Below are positions 43,850-59,200 of a stretch of DNA of 64,000 nucleotides, one piece after another. The DNA comes from Siniperca chuatsi (lineage: Eukaryota; Chordata; Actinopteri; Centrarchiformes; Sinipercidae). The translations under genes and the position numbers were made by a program. Numbering within the stretch: the first letter of the stretch is position 1; each line of letters opens with the position of its first letter. Below the pieces are notes generated by a model that had not been told where the DNA came from, searched no databases, and worked only from the letters and a program-made list of their open reading frames with translations. The DNA is taken from assembly GCF_020085105.1 (NCBI RefSeq), contig NC_058046.1:22843675-22907674 (forward strand), written 5' to 3'.

Positions 43850-46383
43850 TTTATTTGATTGGCAGTTTTCCACTTAGAACAGAGTCAGTTTCATTTGAAG
43901 AAAAGTGTTTGAGTTTTACAACAGCAAAGGACTCTTTTCACACCAGAACATAAAGGCAATGACAACAGTTTGGACCAGGACAGACACAAATGTCCTTACA
44001 ACACAATTTGCTAGCCTTTTAAAGTCTGCTTATTTGTGTGGGCTCATTCTTAATCTGTATGGAGTAGTAGCAATGCAACATTTAAAAAAAAAATTAATAT
44101 GGAGATTTTTTTTAAAGGGTAAAAACATTTCCAGCTGAGATGCACTCATGCTATTAACAACAATATGCAGAATATAACCGAAGTTATGCACAAACCTAAC
44201 AGACCTTGTTGGTGTACAACAAAAGGTATATATGTAGAACATTTTGGTTCATGCACAAAACTGAAAATATGAAAAACAAGAAGCAGTATGATAGCTCAGT
44301 TAAGGTATAAGTTAAGAAATTGTTATCAATGACTCTTTGCAATATTTAAATAATTTACAATTCATCGGCAGTATACTATTTGCAATAACAGTATGTACAA
44401 ACTTTCCACAATATAAAACATTTTAACATGAAACCACACTGAAGTGAAAGAAGTACTGGTTAAACTCTAAAACTTGAACTCATTTCCACATTGAAGCATA
44501 CGATACAAAAATGACTTTCTGGTTGATACTCAGTCACTCGATCACATGAGACTTTTAGAAATGGCACAGTTACTCACAAGACACATACATTCACAAATCC
44601 AAAGAGTTGAATTTCCTGTTTTGGTTTTACATTACCAAACTAGACAACAATGTCCTTACAGAATACATTCTCTGCAGAAAATGCCACACTGATCACAAGG
44701 TGTGTGGATGTTGTAGTATGCGATTTTTTTTTTTCATGCATAATGCGTACAACCTTGCAATAAAAATAATTCCATTATCTTTCTGGTTGCCATTTTAAAT
44801 TACTTTTCCACACTAAATCAAACATTGCAGGGTATAGAAAGAAATGTGTTAAACGTAAATGAAAATTGAAAGTATCTAAATGTATTGCACCAGTATTCGT
44901 ATAGCAGAAATCCAGGGATTCAGAAACATGAAACACCTAATAAAGTAGACACCAAAGAGCTACAGCTAGATCTTAACTAAACATTTATTGTATTATTTTC
45001 CAAGTGTCAAAGCACTGCTGTCACATCAAGACCTCCATACTCCAAATTAGGATGATCACCCTTTTCTGACTTGAAATAAAATGGGTCTCTGAGAGAGTGT
45101 TAAGCAACTTTATCACTTGTTATTATGAAAGACACAACACCATGATACATGTCATGATGACTCATGTATACTGCACTACAGCAGCAAGTATAGACGCGCA
45201 CACAAGGTGCATTCAGCAGAGGAAACACAGACGTGGATACACTCTTGTACCCAGATGTAGTGTATTTTTATACTTGGCTATCACGACTCTGCACCCACCA
45301 CAAAAGCTAATAAATTTGTCACGTTGGATTCCCAACCATTAGAAATAACTATTATCATTGATTGCATTTCTAGCGGTCCTAAACAAATAATTTTTGTAAG
45401 ATACCTTACAGAAACAGCTGATGCTTGTCTGGGAATTGAAACACACTGACAACGTGAATATGATTGTTTCGTTTAGATGCACCAAAGATAAAGTACACAT
45501 GGCATTGGTACAACACTTTTCTTGGCTAGCCAAGCTGCACTCTTGCTCTCTATTTCTCTGTGGTTTTGAATGAGTGAATCTATAGTTTACCAATGCATAA
45601 AGGTGTTTGATGAATGTCTAGACTGCTAGCTGACTTCAGTGGAGACTATTAGTGGGAGAAAGCCCCTTGAGAGATTACTGCTGAAGAAACAAATGGTTAA
45701 ATTATTGTCTATGTGTTGAGTAAACACATTGTAATAACACTTTTTAAACACAATCTGCGTTCAAGCTGCTCGAGGTGGTTTTTCAGAAACACCCGCAGAG
45801 ATCTGACCAGGGGTGCATATTGTTAGACAAGATTGGACAGATTTTCCAAACAAAACAAACAACTGATAGCTACGTACACCAGCCTACAATTTGAGTGGTT
45901 TAATTTACACAGACTTATTTTAAAACACCCTCTGAAAAAACTGTCACTGTCACTAGAATATCAAGAATGATGATACATTTAGCCGAAAGTTGATGTGTTC
46001 TGAGGAATCTACCCTTGGCGAAGTGGTAAGCCGGAAAATGGTGCATCTGATCAGTGAAAAAAGCAATTCTTTTTACAGCACAGGAAGTAAAGAAAATTAA
46101 CATCTCACTTGAAAAATCTATTTTGATTCCCCAAATGGGAAACAAACAAAACCTCATTCTCTTCATGCTCTAAACAAACACCAGGGTTGTTTCTCCCAAT
46201 CAAAACTTCTCTTCCTTCAACCCCCTTTTTGCCATTTGATCTCTCAATTCACTATAGCCCTAAATAAAGTGAAAGGAGCAGTGCAGCCCCCCCCCTCCTG
46301 AAATAAATGCCAAAGAGAAAAGAGTGAGCACACAGACCAAACCACTAGTGGTGACTGTGCTCCCTGATGCCCCCTGCAGGCTC
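43850..46383 (-). other. plcxd3: Probable long 3' UTR of plcxd3
   Basis: This is the minus-strand region after the plcxd3 stop codon at 46384. It is AT-rich with no coding signal and few recognisable repeats. An AATAAA on the minus strand lies near 43855, which would give a 3' UTR of about 2.5 kb. The end point is a guess. Confidence 0.35.
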
Positions 46384-49300
46384 TCAGGTGGCATCATCTT
46401 CATCGTCATCCAGGTGATAGTTGAGGGTGATGACGGCGCTGATGAATTCTCCGAGCTCCACAAAGTCAGCTGTGATAATGTTGATGCCGCTCTCCCCGGG
46501 TCTCTGCGATCGGATCCACTGCATCATGCCTGGTAAGGCCCTGGGAGGATGCATGAAAACACACAAGCAGACACACGTTAGGGGAAAGAGCAGATGGGGG
46601 GGGGGATAAAGTCACAAACGATACAAAGGATAGAAAAAGGGATGATTCATAGTTGGCTGTTTTAACACAGAGAGGGGCATGCTGTGAAAAAAGATCTTTG
46701 TGACGCAGCATGAGATGTCTGCAAACCAGAGTATGACACTCTGAACATTTGCTGGACATGTTCATGTGAGCCGTGCACCAGGGGAGGGTGTCACTACTGC
46801 AGACGCCTCATCCAGCTTTCTGCATGGCAAAATTCTATGACTTGTCTCATCGTCACGCGTGCTTTCTTGTTCTGTTGAATCCTACACTGGCAGTCTGTGT
46901 GGCAAAACGAATGGATGGAATTTTGAAGGATGCCGACATCAAAGTAACCAAACGCCTGGTGAGAATGACTGATAGTGGAGTTATCAAATGAATAATTCAT
47001 GCCAGGAAAATTGCCGTTTTTGCTGCTGAGGCTTTTAACAAACTGGTGACATTAAGAGGGAGTGAAATACACACAAAGCTGAGGGTAAATCAGAAAAAAT
47101 ATATATCTTCAACCAGAACTGAGAAGGGGAGATATAGAAAGAGGGAGGAGAAGGATGAGAAGTATCGCCTCGGGTTTGTGGCAGCTGTTCAAAAAAAAAA
47201 ACTTGAATGAGGTCAGTGTCAAACGCCTGGGGATACCTGTGGAAACCAACATGCCTCTGGATTTAGTTATAAAATGCCACGATGACTCATATATGACTGT
47301 TTATGTGTGTGTGTGTACGTGTACACATGCCCATGAATTTTTGTTGTGAGTTGTTATGGTTAAATCATGTCATTGCTGGTGCCTGAGGTTGCTATAATTT
47401 TGTCCCACAGTGCCTGTGTATATGTTGAATAATACTATGTGCCACCAATGGTGCTAACTGTGCATCATATCCAGTCATAAGTGTTATACTGAACATGACA
47501 CAAAAACACACCTTTCTGTGATTGTCTCTCTCAGTCCGCTGGCCACGCCCTTCATCACAGTGCTGGCCTTAGGTGTCAGAACCACCTGGGAGACAAAGAA
47601 GGTCCCCTTCCTCCTGCAGGGAGACACATAAATGTAGTTTATTGGAGAATGCATAGGGGCACTTTGACTACAGTTGTCCTCTCTAGTTTACTCATTGATT
47701 TGATTAATTTAATAGAAATTGCAATTGTATGCAAACAAAGAAATCATCAAGTTTAAATAAACAATGAGTAGTTATTATTAAAGATGGCTCTGACTTAGTC
47801 ATTGAATCAATTTCTGTAGACTACTTTTAGCTATTTGATATCTTTTTGATATCTAATTTTCTCATGCTATTAAAGCCAGATAAAAGTATCAAACCACCTG
47901 TTAAAAAGCACCAGAATACAGGAAATGACATCTACTCTGTTAAAAATTTCTGGGGGAGGACCTACTGACCCCTGTTAGATATTGTCCCATCCACATTTTC
48001 AATGCTTCCTACACCCACGGATCATTATGGCCATACATAAAAATCATGCTCAAATGACCCATCATGGTTGGAATTTTGGACATGTTTTATGCTATAAAAC
48101 ATAAAACATTGACAATTAACTGAGGCAATAAAAACATCACTCGCAGATGACATGTACAGAGATTTAGTCCTCATGCATTAAGGACATAGTGTGCCCACAG
48201 TGGAGTAAATGTGGAGGCTGACCTGCGGTCAGTGACAGACGCCTGGAGAAACTGAACCAGCTTCTCTGGGTCTGTGGTGTTGGCCCAGGGAGAGGGCATC
48301 ATCTGGCCTGGCCACAGGAAGGGCACCTCCAGGGCCATGGGGTGGTGGTAGAAGACAAGCACCTGGTATTCCTTCTCCCACAGATACTGCAGAGTCACCT
48401 GGGGATGGAGGGAGGCATGTGTTCAGGGTAGCAGGAGGTTATAAGGGGAGAAATGGTTGGAGGTGACAAAAGAAAAAAAAAGGTATTAAAAAGCCCCTTC
48501 TGTGCTGACTGACAGAAAACATTTTAAACAGACAGCTGAGGCACACCTGGCAGCTTACATAGTAAGCTTTATGTTTATTTGAATGGAGGCAAACAGAAAT
48601 AAGTGGATATAATTGCCTGATGTAATGCATCACTCTGATTATTAAGCAGATTGATTATTATTTCTGAAGACAGACAGCTTTGTCACATAAACAACCACTG
48701 TTTTATGTCTAATCATAGTGTATTGCTTGTCAAGAAAAGAACATTAGAGAAGTGGAAGAGTACGAAACATAATTTAAACACACATTATATGAAAACATTT
48801 CACAGAATTACAAAGACTACCTGCCAGAAATTACATTCCTAGTAAATAATAGATAACACTTTTGTGCAATTCTATATGTAGTTTCTGTTTTTATTTATTC
48901 AAAAAGCTAAAACACCTTTTCTGCTAAAGGACTGCAATATTTTTACACTGCTATGGCTGCAGTTCTGTTACAGTGTACAGTATGGACAAGAGCAACATAT
49001 GTTTCTATGGATACATCTTTGCTGAAATATTTTTGGTGGAAGATTGTAGCTAAATTCATTTAGCTAGCAACAACAACAAAATTCAATATTCCTTGTCAGT
49101 TGATTAAAGTAAGTTGCCAGGTACGCTAGATGGTCTACAGGGAGGTGGTGGTTATAGATAAAAAACTGACCTTCGAGCTGTACATTATCCCTTAAAATAA
49201 GCCAAACAACTGCTGTAGAAGAGTGGTGCAGTGTATTAAGTTTGATTAGGAGAACTGTGAGGTAAAAGGGTGACAAGGGAATAGTACTGTAGATGTACTC

Positions 49301-52300
49301 ATAGACAAAGGAATGGAGGAAAAGTGGCGAGAGGAGTGAATATAAGACATTTGGAGGAAAGAGCACCAGTCATTTGTCTACTCTAAATTTAAACACCACC
49401 CTAGATGCCCCTACAGCACTGAGAGAAGTTAATTGTTTTCCCAGAGCATCAGGAAGCGAAACCCAGCAGCACCTGACAGGAAACTATCAGATCTTAGACT
49501 AGTGACACTGGCGTGGGAGTTGGCGAAAGGTTGATGAATTTTAAGACTGATTGGTATTCCTTCTTTATGGTTTTTCACATACACCCTTACCTTAGGGTGA
49601 TGGGAGGGACCAAGTAGTGGAAAGTGAAACAAAAAAACGGACAGAGAAAGGCAGCAGAGAGACAAAACTGAGCATGTGAGTACTTTTCTACTTGACTACT
49701 ATGCAAAAAGGCATGCTGAGTGAAAAATCACAAGTGATCAAAACACAGAAATCGCTGTTGTGCAGGGCTGAGAAAATAATTACATAATAATAATTATTAA
49801 AATTCTTTTGAACACACACAAACAAAATGTGTTCCTGAGACATGTCCTTTCTCAATCAAGAGTTGTTAAGGTGATAGAAGCATCTGAAATAAATGTTTGA
49901 GGCCAATTTCTAGGTCAGTCAATTGCTTTTAATCCTACTTCATGTTAAGTGTATTCAGTAGGTGATTTGTTAATTTTTAACAGGGGTGACGGACCCGGTT
50001 TGTTTCGTTCACCAGACAAAAAGTTGCAATTACAAATCCGTCTGCTACTTCAGCAACACAGACAGCGCCATTTCTCAATACACAGCACAGTTAGTCTACT
50101 GATATTTCAGAGCCACGGTCAGGGCCATAGATTCTAACTTGCACAAACCTCATTCAGATAAAGGATCAAGTCAGGCAGACTAGACTAACATATTCAACTA
50201 AATAACCCCTCTGCCCCTGCACTCTCTCTGCTACTAGGGAATGGAGAGGGGGGATGGCAGGTTAACAAGGGGGATGCATTTTGGTCATTTTGCTAACAAG
50301 GGGTTGGCATCCCCCTCAAATCGCCTACTGAGTGTATATGAAGTCGACAGTACCTCTTGAGCGAAGACGACTGGACAGAGTTTCTCTCCAAACACCTCTT
50401 TTAACATGGCCACCAGTTTTTCATGGTGCAGGTTCTGCACGCCGTAGAAGTGGTTGAAGTCCAGGAACACGACCTCTCTGGCATGAGCTGACAGGAAACT
50501 GCTGATCTGCTCTAGACCTTCTCTCACCTAAAAAACACAAATATGAACAATACACGTATTAATGACGTCTTTAATGACATAATGGTATGAAATATAGGCA
50601 AACAGCTCTGATGCACATCTCCGAAGGACCTTGTATGATTAAGCTCTCAGTCTGCTCTTACACATAAATATGCTGCCACATACACAGAAATGCACTAACA
50701 TCACTTAGCAACCACAAGCATTGCAAAATATTCATCACATCAAAAACCACCAAAACTCTATGCCCTATGCTGACCGTGGCACTGAAGAGCCCATGGGCGA
50801 AGAACAGCTCGTTGTCGGGGTCACGGGGCTTGGTGGAGATGCGCAGGTCAAAGAAGCGAATCCCAGCCTCCAGTTGACTGATGAAGTTCATAGTCTGTGT
50901 TGCTAACCACTTCCTCATTAGCTTCTTGGCAACCGTGCCAAAAACAGAAACAAAGTTCTGCACCGTCTCTGGCTGCTCGGGGCCCACTGGAGATGCCTCA
51001 TCGATGTAGAAACTGAAGGAATCATGAGAACCTGGAGAAGACACATAGACATAAGACATACGTCTGCATGCAGGTATTGACCGGTTTTATTTCTGTGGTG
51101 GGACACAGCTGTAAGGTCAGTGCTGGAAAACGGCCCGCTGCCATGGCAACAACACAGACTATGTGAATAACAGCATCCGTGGTCGTAAGTTATGAACTCT
51201 GACAACTTGAAAAGAGTGTGTGCTCACATACACTGAAGTTTTTCATCCATCACATTTCTCAGGCAGAACAGAGCTTCTAGAGAACAACAATGCTCAGCTT
51301 ATTATTTTATATTTTTCTTATATAGCTTTTGTTTTATATGTTTTATAGCGAATCCTCAGATGCAATCGTCGGTTGGGGTTTTCTACCTATTTTGTACACC
51401 TCCAGTTACTGTTTGCCTGGGCTGTTTGTTACATACCCTACAGTATGTTAGCTCAATAGGCTTAAGTAGATATCTCAATTTGAGTTTGAAAGTTCCGAGC
51501 CGAAACGTCTTGATTCTGAAAACAGTGTCCAGATGACTACGACTGAAACCTTTTCTACGATAGAACACTCCTGGACGAATGAGGGACTACACCGTCTTGT
51601 GTTGAGAATATTTTTTCAAGATTGTCTCAAGTTTCTCCTTTCACACTGCATGAGTAATAACCAAGTCAAATGTGCCAAAATACTTCTTCATCTGCAATAT
51701 TTGGGAGCTCACGTCATCTATCTTTAAGAAACATATCTGGTTTCTCTGCAGTTTCTTTTGAAGAATAAATAGATATGACAGGAATAAGTCTTAGGGTGTG
51801 GCTATTTTCTTTCACAAATCACTTCCCTCTATTTGTTCCAGTGTTTCCTAGTTGCAGGTACTAATTGTAAGTAGCAGATTACTCAGTCAACAAACAGTGT
51901 ATGCTCCTGAATGAGACGATGTCAATTTCATTAGATTTCTTTATTCATACTCCATGATACTGTATATCCTTGGTTTTAAGTGGAGACTTTAATTTTTGGT
52001 CAAACCTGATACTGGCCTGATCCTGCGCTTCATGACTTCAATATCTGCTAAATTAGTCTAGTCAGCAAGTACTCAGTTTGCAATTTCAGTCCACTGGAGA
52101 TTTTCTACACCCCTCAGAGAGTCTCATTTCTATTTTTCACAGTTCCTTCACACTGTATAGTGTATTTTCTTATAGATAATAGGATCCTTCATTCTGTTTC
52201 ATCTTATTCATATAACACAATTGTTATATTCGACCATAGTCCTGTTTCATGGATTTTAACAAAACCATGACCACCTTGGTCATTTTATTTCATACCAACT

Positions 52301-55300
52301 TTTTCCCAAGCTGAAATAAGATCCTAGACATCTTATCATCAAGTTATTCAGAAAAGTTTTTAAGGCATTTTCAATAGGTCAGATAATATCTTGCAGAGCT
52401 TTTGACAGAAAATTTAAGACAAAGAAAGAAAAAGAAAAAACTACTGTCTCTGACTCAACATATTTCTTAGTCAGATGACAGCTATTTCACCCTCTACTGA
52501 ATACATAAAGGACACATAGCTTCACAAGCTGAATTGGATAGACCTCTAACAGACAGGGTTGCTGAACTACTGCTTACATTGAGATGTACGAGCTGTGAAC
52601 AAGTTGACCTACCATCAAATTTCTAGCAAGCCAACTGTAGAGCTAATTGTCATCTCACTAAAATATCAAAATATCACAAATCTATTTCTTCTGTAGAAAG
52701 TGGTCCTGTGTAACTGGAACTGTTTCTGGAAATATATATGCCGTTAGATTTTTCAAATGTCATTTTTCGGTGCCTTGAGCATCACAAACACATTTCCAAT
52801 CACCGCCATTGTTTTGGAGTGGCAGCAGAAATGTCAGAGATAAGATATCTCAAAACCTCAGCAGATAAAACAGAAACTATCTGAAAGGATTAAAATCACT
52901 ATTTGTGAGAAAATGATATGTTTCATTATCATTCGGTTGAACTAGCCCTTTAAGCAAAAGGTCATTCTATTTTTATTATGTTACTAATTTAACTGTTATT
53001 CTGTACAGAAGTAAATGTTCTACAATCCCATTAGTGGCAGTAAAAATAACATTGGACCAATTGTGAAAGTCTGTCAATATATTGATGTGTTCCTAGGTGA
53101 CACTTCCTAGGTGGCATTTCCTTGAAACCGAGCCATGGTGAATTCTGTTAGTTAGGCCTGAAGGTCGTGTGTCCTTCCATGCCTGTTTGAGAGTGATAAA
53201 CGAGTAAATGTGTGTGTATGCACGTAATGCAAATTAGGCAGACAGTAATTCTGCTATCCTCCTCTCATCACTGCAATCAAGTTCTCATCCTTTTTTTGTC
53301 TCTTCATCACATTCCCTCATGCAAATAAACATACACCCTCCCCTCCTCTACCAATGCACACACACATACAGGCAGACAGAGCCTGAATTGACCTTCAGCT
53401 ATACTCCAGTGCCAGGTCTTCACAGTCGGCACCAGAGAATGACTATAAACAGGGAAGACAGCTGAATCCTGGGGCAGGGCAGCAAGCAGCATCACTACAG
53501 GCTGAACCATACCAGCAGGGTCTCAGCGTAACAGAGTATGACCTTAACCAGTAGCAACAGCTGCACAATTCATTAGTTCGTTCCTGTGATACAGACAGAT
53601 ACAGACAGATCCTAACCAAGTACAGGCTCAGTGACCACAAACTGGCAATTGAAAAAGAAAGACACAAAATATCATGGCAACCAAAAGAAAACAGAATATG
53701 TGGTCACTGTTCGACAGGTGAGGTTGAGGCAGAGATGCACTTCCTCTTACAATGTACAATGTTCAATGAAATAAGTTACGTTTACTTTCAACTTAAATTC
53801 AGCTCTGTAATCTCAGATTTCAAACAGCTAAATTACCTCTCAAAATTAAAAATACTAATAGGAGAAGGAGGCAGGGCATCTTGCTGCCCAATATATATCA
53901 ACATGCCACAACATGATGGACAGTGAATGACGTACACACACACATGCGCGCGCTAATTTTTTTTTTATTATTACCCTAGAAAAGACTACTTATCTGTATT
54001 TATTGTAATATCACAATTCTTCTGTTTATTTATGTTTATTTTACACATGCTTTGGCAATGTTACCATCTGTTTCCCATGCCAATAAAGCCCAATTGAATT
54101 GAATTTATATTTATTGTGATATGTTAGGGAAAGAAGTGCAGCTCATATATATTAAACTCAACAGTCTGCTATAGGATCATGCAACCGACTATATCTTAAC
54201 AGGTTTTAATGAAAGCTGAACACCAACTACTAAACTAATAAAGCTTGTTTGTGCATTACTAACTAGCACTGCCTTGAAAATGTCATGACAAAAAGCCTGT
54301 GCATTGTGCTGTACTGCAGAGAGAAACAATCTCACAGGAAAAAACAGACACTGAAGGACCAAACATTTCGCCAAATGTGCAGAACATCTCTAAGAATCTG
54401 TAGAGAAAGCTGTGTAGAGAGGTGGAAACTGCACTCCAGCACAATCAAGCTTCGCTACCTGAGCTCTGAACATGATTAATTATTGTTTATGTTGTGAAAT
54501 AATTTGCTCCACCTTAATGCTGTGCCATGTCTCAAGGGCAACACATTCATTCATTTGGAAAGGTGAAGAAACATCTGAATTTCTGAAATGAACAGACAAC
54601 GAACTTTCATGCTCATATACATTTTTACAAATAATCTTAACATTGTGCCTCAGAATTGAGCTATTTCCCTTTCATTCTTGTCTACAGGAACTAAATCTAT
54701 AGTATAGCAGTATATGATGTTTACTAGGTTTTTGTCCTCTCTTTGCTATGTTTAACTGCCAGACAAAAATGTGGTATTTAAATAATGACTATCGCTATGG
54801 TCTGTGTGTGTATAATTGTGACTTAATTTGCTGGTACAAACCTGAATGGTGATTATGTTTTGGTTCTATCTAATCACATCGATTGAAAGGGCCATAGTCC
54901 ATCATCTACTGTAAACAATATCCAAACTGTCTACTCTCCTGCTGTTTGATGGCTTTAGCTTTAATAGATAGTCGAAGAGATTGTCACAGCGGCTGAACAG
55001 AACAGCACTTTCTTAAGTGCACGATTTGAACTTTGGGAACTCTTCTTCACTCCCATCGGCAACATAATCACATGTCAGATACGGACACGAAGAAGCTGGT
55101 GTTCTACTGGGGCATGTGGAAAGAGAGAGAATGAGCAAGAGCAGAAAAAGAGAGACATATAAAGGCTGAAACAAGCTGGCACAATGATAACACAGCAATT
55201 CACTTGATGATGATGATGACGACGACGACGACGATGATTAGGATGACGGTGATGGTGGGTGATGACTGCTACCTTAGAGAATTGACCTGTGTTAACTGAG

Positions 55301-56162
55301 TCATTCTGACTGAATGAGAGCAGACCATTCAGAGAGGACCACTGCTGGTTTATGCCCTTTTTCATGACAAATCATTACTGCTCAACATGGAGTCTTTCAA
55401 CATCTATTTTAGGATGCTGAGGAGAGGAGAGAAGAGGATAAAATGAGAAGGAAATGGAACATAACAGGGTGGAGATGAGATAAATAATACTAAAAGATAG
55501 ATGTGAGCTCCAGACTCAGCCTCTAGATTTTCCCTGCATGGTTCTTTCCATATGATTTTATAGTAATACTTAAATTGTTGCTCTTTCCATCTACTTTATG
55601 CGGCCCTCTATTCTTCAAACTCCTGTTCAGTTCTCTCCAATCTCGTATTGTCTCTTACCTTGCTACTCTTTTCAATCATGTTCGAGTAGCAGTGCACACA
55701 ATGCACATACATTTCCGAAGAGGCTGAATTATTTGACTTTTAGAATCAAGATAAATGTCCTCCTGCTGGAAACTCAATTAACTGCCTGTGGTGAGGCAGA
55801 AGCAGCCTGTGGAGAATCCATATCTAATAATTTCTGCCTGTTTCCAAGATATTTTGACAAAAGATTTACTAGCATTCTTTGTAAAAACATTCTTGAAAAA
55901 GAATCTCTACACTTTGCTGTCAGTTTTAAAATCCACATAACAGTAAAAGTAAATTGGTATCTGAGCAATTTTAAAGTCATTGTCTAAAGTCATGAGTTGC
56001 AAATAGGCAGAATGTGCAGCGGGTCAAACACAATGACTTTGGTCAAACTAAAGTTGAGCTAAACGGAGATTTAGGCTGTGACTCATGGGGGCATATCCAT
56101 TACAGAAAATAGCTGTACCATTCCCACCTCTTTCCACCCATTTGCTTCCTTCTCTAGGAGGA

Positions 56163-56223
<61 letters not shown>

Positions 56224-59200
56224 CAAACTATTCTCTCCTCCTTTGTTTGTTTTGAATTTCACATCCTGTTTTTTAATGGCTTTTAGCTGGCATATTTGCT
56301 GCCCTTTAAACATCTTGCTGCAATACCAGTGTTTATCCTGGCATCTGATACTATTCGTCCTCCTTGTTTAGGGGCTTAAGTGGCAGCAGAATGATCTAGT
56401 CAAGGGACTGATGGACAGATTTACAGCTGAAAGTCCTGGGCCGGCCTTTTCCTCTACCCCAAGGGAGCCGGCAAGACTGAAGATGCCTCTTCTACAATGG
56501 ATTTATTTTTTTTTGCCTGTGGGGCCATCTTAACTTAATATAATTGCCTTCACCCTTTCCCCCTGGCCTAATTCATGCTATTCATTTCTTACTTCTGGTA
56601 AAGCCTTAAGCTGTTACAATCAGCCATTGGAAAGGTTGGCTCCCTTGAGCCCTCTCATGCAAATCTGACACTTGTTCTATGTGGGCATTGTAGTATCTCT
56701 GAGGTAAAGTCACTTATCCCAGCCAGTAGTTTGCCAGCCTTGAATGAAGTCAAACAAAATTAAATTTTCCCTGATAGCAAATGAATCAATTTTAGCTAGA
56801 TACAACCGACTGAATTACGTGCTATATTTTTTCTGATACTGTATTGAAAGAAGTTTGTAAAAATGTTGGTAACTAGAAATGGGCTGATGTGGCCAAATCA
56901 TTGCAATAATATTATCATGACAATTTTTCAATATAATTCAAAATTAAAATAAGCCAGCATCAACCTAAAAATCTAATTTGTCCCTTTCTCAAACTTGTTT
57001 TATAACCAACCGAATGTAAAAATGAGCTAGACCATTTCAAAAACTATTGTTAAAACTGCATTGATCAATACTGTTACATTAACATTGAAAAAATCACTAT
57101 GTGTGATGTGAAAGGGGTAAACATAAACATAAATAATACATTTATAAGGGAAATAATATGTCAGGGCTGTATGTTTGTCAGCCTGTTTTGGAGTTCTTCT
57201 GTCCCACAGTGGCCAAAAATCGATCAATGCAGCTTTAAAAAGCCAGAAAGACAAGATTTGGATTATTCGATAACCTGTACGACTTATTCAGAGAGTAAAT
57301 GTAAATATGTTGGCCTGTTTTTATTACCAGAGCATAGTTAATTGATATAAATGACATAGAACTTTAGACATCTAAATTTACATTTAGTTATTGTGCACAC
57401 CTGTAGGACACAGAAACATGCTCATACTAGTCAGCACATACTCCAAATCCTACGTCTACACCCATACCAAAAATACTGAAAATCCAATTTAAGACTATGG
57501 TACTGACAGCCATTCCCTTCCCTCCAGTAAAGCTTGTTTCATGGTGACAGAAGCAAAGAGAAACAGATTCAGTATCTCTGGCAGCATACCTTTGCTGACC
57601 ACCTCAGTCAGACGAACATGCAGCCAGGCAGTCTGCAGCATTCACCTAGCAGATCTAACAATAGCCACAGAAAAACAGCTCACCATGTCCCCCACTGATC
57701 ATCTTGGGGAAAGGAAAATTGTAACTACTCCCTCCCTCTTCTCCTCCTTCTCCCCCTTTAATGACCTCCATCTTTAATCTGCTACCACTCCCTCACCCTT
57801 TCCCCAATTAGAGTAGAACTGGCGCAGGTCATGATAAATGGCTATATCTGACTTGTAGACTTGATAGGTCGGCACAGTGTGAGGCCAAAGTGGCATTTGG
57901 GGCCAACACAGAGAGCTGAGTCATGTCTGAGCAACCGTGTTCTTATCTCACGAATAAGGGGGTTCTGACCAGCAGACGACCAGCAGGATTTATGCTCATG
58001 AAAATATGTATTATTTTTATATAATAACTGATTCAGCCACAATGTGCTTGGCTGCTGTGCTGTGTCATGAGTAACAGCATAATATCGTAGAAAAGGTTTC
58101 AGTCGTAGTTATCTGGACACTGTTTTCAGAATCAAGACGTTTCAGCTCCCATCCGGAAGTCATTCTCAATTGAAAATTCTCTTTTTACTGCGCCAACTTC
58201 TTCTCCTTTTTCTGGACAAATTTCAATCAGGCTTCACAACAGCACCGAGTTAGCTCACCCTAGGGTGACAAATTATTTATTGGTGTCTCTGGACTCTGAA
58301 ATCATGCAATTTTAATACTGTGGGACCTCTCCGCTACTTTGAAAAAAATCAATCAATTTTTTCTCTTGGATTGTCTCAACCATGTTGTTGGCATTCAGGA
58401 TAAAGCTTTGCAGTGGTTTGCCTCTTACCTACAAGATTGATCATTTAAGGATATGATTGATAACTTTTTGTTTTCCTCTGCACCTATCTCTCTGTGGTGT
58501 ACCACAAGGTTCCATTCTAGAGCCCATTTTATTCTCATGACATCTGCTTCCAGTGGGATCTGTTTTTAGAAATTGTAAGATTTCTTACCCTGGTTACATG
58601 GAGAATATGCAGCTGTACATCTCCTTGAAACCTGCTGATGTTTTAAAACTCCACTTCATTGTCTGAAGGATTTCAAATATTAAAGGGCTAAAAACTTTCT
58701 TTTAAGAGCAAAAGTCCTCAACACCAACTGTGTCCTCAGTGGTAGGTTTTTCCACAGAAGAAATTAAAACAGCTTCTCTCATTTAGGGACCGAGAGACAT
58801 GCTTTTATCTCTTTGCCTATTGATTACTGTAACTCTTTGTCTGTGGGAGTCAGTCAGTCGGCCTTGTCTCGCCTGCAGCTTGTGCAATATGCAACAGCAA
58901 GGTTCCTTAAGATAAGAAATCAGCCCTCCTCCTGTACTGGCTTCCCTTCACTGGCTTCCAATTAAATAAAGAATTGATTATTTTATTTGTTTTTAAAGCA
59001 CTGCATGAATAAGCACCAGTGTATATATCCCCTTCCAGACCCCTTAGATCTTTTGACCAATATTGCTAATTAATTTTAAAACTTCCAGTAAAAATCAATG
59101 GGTGATTGAGCATTTTCCATTGTTGACTTGAACTATCAAGTCTTTTGTGCTCATGCTTTTGAGTGCAAATATATCTGTTCACTACACTTTCTGGTATTTT

